DNA of 26,149 nucleotides from DATGSL01 sp964645585 (GTDB lineage Bacteria; Verrucomicrobiota; Verrucomicrobiia; Opitutales; T3Sed10-336), in contig CAZYAN010000053.1 in the NCBI GenBank assembly GCA_964645585.1, forward strand, positions 1 to 26,149, in the 5' to 3' direction. The notes under the pieces are model-generated. The model saw only the letters and a list, made by a program, of their open reading frames with translations. It ran no database searches and was not told where the DNA came from. A program made the position numbers and the translations under genes. This document shows positions 22,801 to 26,149 of the stretch, piece after piece (position 1 is the first letter of the stretch; each line of letters opens with the position of its first letter).

Positions 22801-23280
22801 AGGCAGCGCGATCGCCGCGAAAAACGGCGCCGTCTCAATATCGCTGTCGGGAACGGCCCAAACAAGCGTCGCTGTGTTTTTCGGGACCGAGACCGGACTG
22901 CCAACGCTTCGCCCCGCGACAATCGTGTAGGTGTCAGGCAGGCCGGCCGGAAGGTCCAGCATGACCGGGATCTCGCGACGCACTTGAAACGGAAATGGAC
23001 TTTCCGCCGCCACCGAACCTTCGGCGATCAGCGCGAACACTCCCGAATCAGCCCCCGCCGGAACCGCAAAATAAAGAGTCTTGTCGTCGACAACCAACGC
23101 TGGCGTATCGGTGTTTCCAATACGGACCGCGACTGTCCCGAGGTCGGAAAACCCCTCCCCGGTCACCGTGACCGTCTCGCCCGGCGGGCCGCCAACAGGC
23201 GAAAAATCCGAAATGACGGCGGCATTGACGATCGAGAATGGGGCCAGGAGCCCAAGAAGGATCACGCGCAAACGTTTCAT
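16891..23280 (-). CDS. Giant secreted protein: IPT/TIG domains, CSLREA-like segment, long parallel beta-helix
   Basis: 2129 residues, one unbroken frame. Signal peptide 1-20 (FSIVNA|A). IPT/TIG domain about 22-100 ('ISDFSPVGGPPGETVTVTGE'). Residues about 100-580 are unrecognised, with helical parts near 185-250 and 440-580. Two more IPT/TIG-like domains at about 583-697 ('IRSFSPGRGQGGETVRLSGH') and 700-785. A CSLREA-like segment 'GEMSLREAILIANGNRG' near 810 lacks the first Cys. From about 830 to 1740 runs a right-handed parallel beta-helix with many 'GNxI/V' and 'G(A)SxN' turns, as in NosD/pectate-lyase-like folds. Then beta-sandwich-like parts (1750-1975), a calcium-loop 'ADPDGDGVVNGFEFAFGLDP' (about 2020-2040) and the Verrucomicrobiota-type C-terminal domain ('YYPSVSHDLSNWS'). 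No catalytic residues are evident; adhesin, surface protein or polysaccharide-binding protein are all possible. No PEP-CTERM tail. Confidence 0.9.
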   Translation of the reverse strand: MKRLRVILLGLLAPFSIVNAAVISDFSPVGGPPGETVTVTGEGFSDLGTVAVRIGNTDTPALVVDDKTLYFAVPAGADSGVFALIAEGSVAAESPFPFQVRREIPVMLDLPAGLPDTYTIVAGRSVGSPVSVPKNTATLVWAVPDSDIETAPFFAAIALPSDAEVTISLSSTARALPFLSPFLGNRETSRAEAIRHLLAELPEVTALEQAIAAAVGAGIPYLNDARVETALRDVIETAMESLPLPIPAATAEPRRETRADLPPPDTRGLTLQPLNPQSIYTEARLELKPRNLSAVLKSEDVPNAHLLTLDTVEGGLNPVDWIVEIYEIHPRSIPGGLSSLNDLSPDDPLEFFDARPLAGGHVRAKLASAQLDIFGRIGDFLVKTVNPFDDPRLGPNDFLFDRETPGVYVVQAYSGNLWYGTTALLEATNQVALLDEIDPNGQWASALATNVVVAAFDVVSVAVDVQDFLGKSAVVDIAQGTFTSVSKTLAVYNETEGVTFDLVMEALQSAQKVVRQKLARRLLKDGAENAASQLVQGVGKTLLKIFDISGKISTAEQALERAAGLMDIDTFAVERTLVAVRNPFVPEIRSFSPGRGQGGETVRLSGHGFGFPLWPYEDHENEDIEVSLCTFPATSTDPDHPEPPTARIELEVVRRHENQIEVRIPLDFGATFPEGAHFCIETASGLAVSREIFEYVPPPALTAVEPAVIFYYNNISLRGENFQPHSIAIIDDFREMRPTVQTPDRLVLVFSPGSTLSVGEHTVKVKTGERETAAVSFTVQTPTQAPPDDVVNGVEIHVTTAADIVAEDGEMSLREAILIANGNRGVMLERHLDCEIQGDCPRRDLDIDHVTGLIDVLGRVGGPSQIDTILVSSSLGVLTIDSDLPSLGPWDTIRFRNVPLDASAASTGLRLSGADGIAVHDAVILNASGPAVHATDGTDGAAFVNLKVSNCGSGILVDGDSNGNSFSQVTIENAGGHSVHFTGGSDGNTIGTASITDSGGHGIFLEGEAELNRFFQVEVLRSAASGVRLSGAGVRYNQAIAQAGFDDPEALFAVQEIYRENAGFGLLIENGASFNTWGIRHVMNNTLGGVCIRGPGTSYNQVGKTYRESPAGGVIPGLIYFNGGPGLILADGASHNSVSTLNIAANEGDGILVDNAHENVIATILSGEQLYFYDPEIYTSPPPAPNKGSSIRLSGGATGNAITAPEFHNSFNDLTMPNVLQYDLENGIVMEGVGTEQNLVHRTIIRDIGTVAIAGEAPPSATAGNGIELRGGASHNRIGEPVFADRIQIENVAGAGILIRDAATIGNVVAGCQTVWEAGAPLHDSDWAGTGVYLYSGARGNRIGVPGPTIGRSSFGISMDLLTNDFSGAAAGIVIDGAGGSVDANGDRVLPNIIASNRLTGPVGLLITGGAEVNDIGGTSPPVRGFYLSGMGWYGDANIFNVEQVGIKIDSTPLSHPAARNRFMNNVIIGSISSQDPVPPLTEVPPSVGLLVTGDSDRHQFGEEWNMRNMFDAVPVPVYIDGCTGVELYATEAGYLSWTPWPANLVLLDAEDCVIGDGTRRRRNAFTSAGITGDGGTANIVVIGGSGNRIAGNMIEGGRDHGVLIEGGSSNLVGSNSPAGGNTIVAHAGSGIVIVGPNAWGNRIQHNFIGETPDGMARPNEQHGIALIDQAAGTLVGGRADVPTASGPVWSPAPNTISQNLGFGVRVSDTGSTGNSILYNAIYANGLGGIQTANLGNDEIPPPTAVQVSGSVATGEVDSASAPAGSVVQLFSDAGLQGEVFLGEGEVPAGGAWEITGLPPAPLAQITATVTAPDGSTSAFGQGSVSRGFLIERTDGSSPIDRSIAFDHKTAVLPFSVQAIGEDVKVARLIFAAAGTLDDVQGVQSIDVYRDSDGSGTVTPADARLSKPGAAYGADNGTVVVEMDNGMVVSEDGPVHWLVAYRAGGGAAAGQTFQTSIESPSDVTAVSALAGFPVTAGGIFPIRSDWFTIDSVALAADFAQWRISRFGDAAGNDAIAGLEADPDGDGVVNGFEFAFGLDPLKPDRERLPVALDRVGSRLHFRFERPMNQTGVAYYPSVSHDLSNWSRTSPSIESISAPMETGDGMETITVIVNPGSAGEIFVRLEAEIEL

Positions 23281-23577
23281 GGCGAATCGAGATGACGGGA
23301 ACAGCTAAGCAAGAGCAGCTGAGGAACAATCAAGCGGCGAAAAAATAACGTCCGATCAGGGTGGCCGTCTTGTTCAGGAATGAGGCCGATGTCTTGGGGC
23401 CCCATCGAAGGGGCGGCTGGTTGCACGATCCAGCGCTCGCATAGTATCGCTTCATGGCAACCGGCGAAGGCAAGTCAAGGCTTTTCGATCCGGATCGGAC
23501 GGGTGAGAAGCCCCCCCTGAACCCGGCGCCAAAGTTTCCTCGACCTCGCAACAGCATTGACGCTATGACTTTGGCCC

Positions 23578-24945
23578 ATGTGGGTAAAATTCGTTGCTGT
23601 CAGTTTCCTCGCCGCAATTTCTCCAATCAGCCTCGCCGCTCAGGATTATGAATACGACGTGGTTGTATACGGCGGCACGTCGGCGGGCGTGATTTCCGCC
23701 GTGCAGGCGAAGAAGATGGGAAAGTCGGTGATCGTCGTCGGCCCCGACAAACATCTCGGCGGTCTTTCGAGCGGCGGTCTCGGATTCACCGATACCGGCG
23801 ACAAATCAGTCATCGGCGGCCTCGCCCGCGAATTTTATCANNNNNNNNNNNNNNNNNNNNNNNNNNNNNNNNNNNNNNNNNNNNNNNNNNNNNNNNNNNN
23901 NNNNNNNNNNNNNNNNNNNNNNNNNNNNNNNNNNNNNNNNGTGCAGACAGGCGTTCTCCACCACCGCCATCACTTCGGCGTGCTGGACGAGCCGATCAGC
24001 CCGTATGTTGTTCCCGGCGATCCGTCGAGCGGTGTCCTCCCGGAGATCAGCACCGAACACCCGGGCGAATACGGCGCGGGCGACCGGAAGATTCAGGCCT
24101 ACTGCTTTCGGGTCTGCCTGACCAATTACCCCGAAAACCGCGTGCCGTTTCCGAAGCCGGACGGATACGACCCCGCCCGCTACGAATTGCTCCTGCGCAT
24201 CTTCGAGGCCGGCTGGCGCGAGATGTTTTGGAAGTTCGACCCGATTCCCAACCGCAAAACCGACACGAACAACCACGGACCGTTCAGCCTGGACTACATT
24301 GGCGGCAACTATGATTACCCGGAAGCGACTTATGAACGCCGCCGCGAAATCATCCAGGAGCACGAGCGCTACCAGAAGGGCTGGTTTTATTTTATCGCCA
24401 ACGATCCCCGAGTTCCGGAAGAGGTCCGTGAGCGGATGGAAAAATGGGGATTGGCCGCGGATGAGTTCACCGACAACGGCAACTGGCCCCACCAGATCTA
24501 CGTCCGCGAAGCCCGCCGAATGATCGGCGAGTTCGTCATGACCGAGAACGAGCTGATGAAACGCCGCCCGACCCCGCAATCGATCGGTATGGGCTCGTAC
24601 ACGATCGATTCCCACAACGTCCAGCGCTACATCACCCCGGAAGGCTACGTGCAAAATGAAGGCGACATCGGCGTGCGCCTCGACGGGCCGTACGAAATCG
24701 CCTACGGCGCCATCACCCCGAAGCAGGACCAAGCCGACAACCTCCTCGTCCCGGTCTGCGTCTCCAGCTCGCACATCGCCTTCGGATCGATCCGCATGGA
24801 ACCCGTATTCATGATTCTAGGACAATCCGCCGCCACCGCCGCCGCCCTGGCCATCGACGCCGACATCCCCGTCCAATCCGTCCCCTACGAAACCCTCAGC
24901 ACCCGCCTCCAAGCCGACGCCCAAATCCTCACCGCCAACCAATAA
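23578..24945 (+). CDS. Secreted FAD-dependent oxidoreductase (FAD_oxidored family), interrupted by an assembly gap
   Basis: Signal peptide 1-21 ('VAVSFLAAISPISLAAQ'), then the dinucleotide-binding start 'YDVVVYGGTSAGVISAVQAK' with 'MGKSVIVVGPDKHLGGLSSG' and 'IGGLAREFY'. After the Ns come 'VQTGVLHHRHHF', 'YVVPGDPSSGVLPEI', 'IQAYCFRVCLTNYPENRVPF', 'FTDNGNWPHQIYVREARRMI', 'SYTIDSHNVQRYI' and the closing 'HIAFGSIRMEPVFMILGQSA', all characteristic of a family (Pfam PF12831) abundant in Verrucomicrobiota and Planctomycetota and often found with polysaccharide-use genes. Substrate unknown. The 100-N gap (residues about 89-121 as placeholders) removes the middle of the FAD domain; its true length is not known, so the unbroken frame across it is arbitrary. 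It is divergent from the giant protein gene across 297 nt in which I recognise no convincing promoter. Confidence 0.9.
   Translation: MWVKFVAVSFLAAISPISLAAQDYEYDVVVYGGTSAGVISAVQAKKMGKSVIVVGPDKHLGGLSSGGLGFTDTGDKSVIGGLAREFYXXXXXXXXXXXXXXXXXXXXXXXXXXXXXXXXXXVQTGVLHHRHHFGVLDEPISPYVVPGDPSSGVLPEISTEHPGEYGAGDRKIQAYCFRVCLTNYPENRVPFPKPDGYDPARYELLLRIFEAGWREMFWKFDPIPNRKTDTNNHGPFSLDYIGGNYDYPEATYERRREIIQEHERYQKGWFYFIANDPRVPEEVRERMEKWGLAADEFTDNGNWPHQIYVREARRMIGEFVMTENELMKRRPTPQSIGMGSYTIDSHNVQRYITPEGYVQNEGDIGVRLDGPYEIAYGAITPKQDQADNLLVPVCVSSSHIAFGSIRMEPVFMILGQSAATAAALAIDADIPVQSVPYETLSTRLQADAQILTANQ
23841..23940. other. Assembly gap of 100 Ns
   Basis: Exactly 100 consecutive Ns, the conventional placeholder for a scaffold gap of unknown size, inside the FAD-dependent oxidoreductase gene. 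Family members have, from memory, about 100-110 residues between 'IGG(L/I)AREFY' and 'VQT', so about 300 nt rather than 100 are probably missing. Confidence 0.97.
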
Positions 24946-24964
24946 CAATCGCAACAACCCCGCG

Positions 24965-24988
24965 ATCGCCTGCCATCCTCGGCGATTT
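24965..24988 (+). terminator. Weak possible terminator after the oxidoreductase gene
   Basis: ATCGCC and GGCGAT form a 6-bp stem around a 10-nt loop, followed by a short TTT. It lies 20 nt after the stop codon. The T tract is short, so this is only suggestive. I see nothing else in the 186-nt spacer 24946-25131. Confidence 0.25.
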
Positions 24989-25131
24989 GCCCTCTCCAAA
25001 TTCGAGCTGCAAGACCAGCAGCGAATGCCTGCAAACCCTGCTCAATCGCCCGGGCCATTGCGTAGTGAAACCTAAACGACGCTCGCAGTCTCGCTTCAGA
25101 ACGCCGATTGGGGCAATAGGTCCTCAACGCC

Positions 25132-25452
25132 TTACTCCTTCCGCATTGATCTATCTCGCAAGGCGCGCTCCGCTTTCTCGTATTCTCCCAGATGTGCCCG
25201 CATTAAGGCCTTCCAGAGTTTGCCGTGGTTCGGGACGGAGAAGTGCAACAACTCGTGGACGATGACGTAATCGCCCAACTCGCGATCCATCGCGAGCAGC
25301 TCGTCATTAAAACTCAGGGTGCCCGCGGTCGAACAGGAGGCCCACTTGCGGCGCATCGGGCGCACATAGATGGCGGTCGCGGGGACATCCAGTTTCTCCG
25401 CCCACTCGCGCACCCGGGCGCGGAATTCCTCACGATTCCGCCAATGCTTCAC
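25132..25452 (-). CDS. YgjP-like (DUF45/M48-type) zinc metallopeptidase-domain protein
   Basis: 106 residues. The zinc-site motif 'VIVHELLHFSVPNHGKLWKA' (HELLH plus the downstream NHGxxW His) and the preceding 'MRRKWASCSTAGTLSFNDEL' (approximate residues 33-52) are those of the YgjP-like metallopeptidase domain (Pfam PF01863). The N-terminal part of typical ~230-residue YgjP proteins is absent, but short versions of this length are common beside type I restriction genes (family knowledge). The GTG start at 25452 overlaps the HsdR stop TGA (GTGA), so translation is coupled. Role in restriction is unproved; proteolytic control of HsdR is one idea. Confidence 0.87.
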   Translation of the reverse strand: MKHWRNREEFRARVREWAEKLDVPATAIYVRPMRRKWASCSTAGTLSFNDELLAMDRELGDYVIVHELLHFSVPNHGKLWKALMRAHLGEYEKAERALRDRSMRKE

Positions 25453-26149
25453 GATCGCTTCTCCCGACTCAATACGCTGAATAGGGCGTCCACATTGGAG
25501 GTGACCTTACCCATGTCGTCTTCCTCGGCGAAGATGGCAAAGGTGACCTTCTTCCTCAGCTCCCGCAGGGAATGTTCGCTGCGTCGCCAGTTGGGATACA
25601 GTTTGAAGGCCCCAGCGATGTTTTGGGAGACCAGATCCGCGTGCTTGATGCCGGCGTCGGTAAGCTGGCGGAAGACGAAATAGGTGAGGTTGTCCAACCC
25701 GCGTTCGGCCTGCTCCTTCTTGCGCGCCTCGTTTCGCTCCAACTCGGCCAGCAGGTCAGCCAGCGCATCCGCCGTGGTGGTCTGGCGGTTCTCGAACTTC
25801 TCTTGCACGGCGCGGGCGCGCTCGGCCAAAGCAATCAGGAACGGGTCACCGCTGTTCTCCTCCGCAGACTTCTCGATGGTCTTGATGAGATTGATCACCT
25901 TGGTCGCATCACCCGCACCCCTGGTCTTGATTGCCTCGATCGTCTCGACGTTCAGCTCAACTTTGTCGGCCAACGGTTCCTCCATCACAGTCCCGATGTG
26001 CTTCCGAACAAGCTCGTTGGTCTTTCTCTGGAAATCACGATCCACCATCACCCGCTTGGTGTAGGCCTTACGGACCACGTCGTAGATGGCGCTAAGCGTC
26101 GTGTAGTCCTCGATGAACGGCCGCAGGAACGCATCGGGTGAGATGATTT
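25449..26149 (-). CDS. hsdR: Type I restriction enzyme R subunit (HsdR), C-terminal part
   Basis: The frame is open to the right edge of the window, so only the last ~233 residues are seen. From the edge it reads 'ISPDAFLRPFIEDYTTLSAI' then 'YDVVRKAYTKRVMVDRDFQR', followed by 'KTNELVRKHIGT', a long helical and charged region ('FENRQTTTADALADLLAELE', 'RNEARKKEQAERGLDNLTYF') and the end 'KLYPNWRRSEHSLRELRKKV' with 'TFAIFAEED'. This is the C-terminal helical domain of HsdR, the translocase/nuclease subunit that binds the methylase core. The helicase and nuclease domains and the hsdM/hsdS genes would lie beyond the window. Its stop overlaps the start of the YgjP-like gene. Confidence 0.85.
   Translation of the reverse strand, partial: IISPDAFLRPFIEDYTTLSAIYDVVRKAYTKRVMVDRDFQRKTNELVRKHIGTVMEEPLADKVELNVETIEAIKTRGAGDATKVINLIKTIEKSAEENSGDPFLIALAERARAVQEKFENRQTTTADALADLLAELERNEARKKEQAERGLDNLTYFVFRQLTDAGIKHADLVSQNIAGAFKLYPNWRRSEHSLRELRKKVTFAIFAEEDDMGKVTSNVDALFSVLSREKRS

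Noticed and set aside
23421..23447. Possible promoter TTGCAC ... TAGTAT for the oxidoreductase gene
   Set aside because: The spacer is only 15 nt, outside the usual 16-18 range, and it lies 130 nt from the start codon.
23486..23497. 12-bp perfect palindrome CGATCCGGATCG upstream of the oxidoreductase gene
   Set aside because: Short GC-rich palindromes are expected by chance in this composition; no promoter element lies next to it and no second copy was noticed.

Overview
The window reads as a chromosomal piece of a high-GC Gram-negative bacterium, most likely a member of the Verrucomicrobiota (inference). Reasons: an exosortase; a giant secreted parallel beta-helix protein that ends in the 'ADPDGDG..NGFEFAFGLDP' calcium-loop and C-terminal domain common in that phylum; a secreted FAD-dependent oxidoreductase of a type frequent in Verrucomicrobiota and Planctomycetota; a Wza-type exopolysaccharide export set; and several starts without a clear Shine-Dalgarno site. 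No tRNA, rRNA, CRISPR array, insertion sequence or phage gene was seen. A run of exactly 100 Ns at 23841-23940 shows this is a scaffolded, probably metagenomic, assembly.

Layout. (1) 34-384 (-): a small Smr-domain protein; its 3' end carries a terminator hairpin for a + strand gene lying before the window. (2) 572-4715 (+): a three-gene exopolysaccharide export operon: outer-membrane beta-barrel, short periplasmic OPX (Wza-like) protein, and a Wzz/BY-kinase fusion. (3) 4755-8103 (-): a catabolic operon of a D-2-hydroxyacid dehydrogenase, an Ldh-family (L-2-hydroxyacid type) dehydrogenase and a PfkB kinase resembling 2-keto-3-deoxygluconate kinase. (4) 8349-11638 (-): a tightly packed TetR - VOC - VOC - DoxX - VOC - truncated DUF899 - VOC operon with a palindromic operator over its promoter, and a divergent SRPBCC/AHSA1 gene (11935-12387, +). 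(5) 12549-16608 (-): TolC-type outer-membrane factor, exosortase, and an HtrA-like serine-protease lipoprotein with PDZ domains. (6) 16891-23280 (-): a 2129-residue secreted IPT/TIG plus beta-helix protein. (7) 23578-24945 (+): FAD-dependent oxidoreductase interrupted by the gap. (8) 25132-26149 (-): the end of a type I restriction HsdR gene overlapping a YgjP-like metallopeptidase gene.

How the genes may work together. The polysaccharide operon has a complete envelope-crossing path (kinase/co-polymerase, periplasmic OPX, outer-membrane barrel) but no glycosyltransferase, flippase or polymerase, so synthesis must be encoded elsewhere. The exosortase is often linked to exopolysaccharide in bacteria, but no protein here carries a recognisable PEP-CTERM-like tail. 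The VOC/DoxX/DUF899/AHSA1 group resembles recurring small-molecule detoxification or stress modules and appears to be self-contained under its own TetR repressor.

Non-coding structure of note: heptad repeats of the TTATTGG / TTGTTGG type directly after stop codons in two spacers (7044-7150, 13993-14041), a CACAAAG-rich imperfect inverted repeat (8221-8296) at an operon boundary, and a 20-bp palindrome covering the TetR promoter and start codon. I found no clearly new defence or mobile system. The best candidates for new biology are the TetR-VOC-DoxX module, the D/L-hydroxyacid dehydrogenase pair with a sugar-acid kinase, the protease-exosortase pairing, and the repeat families.
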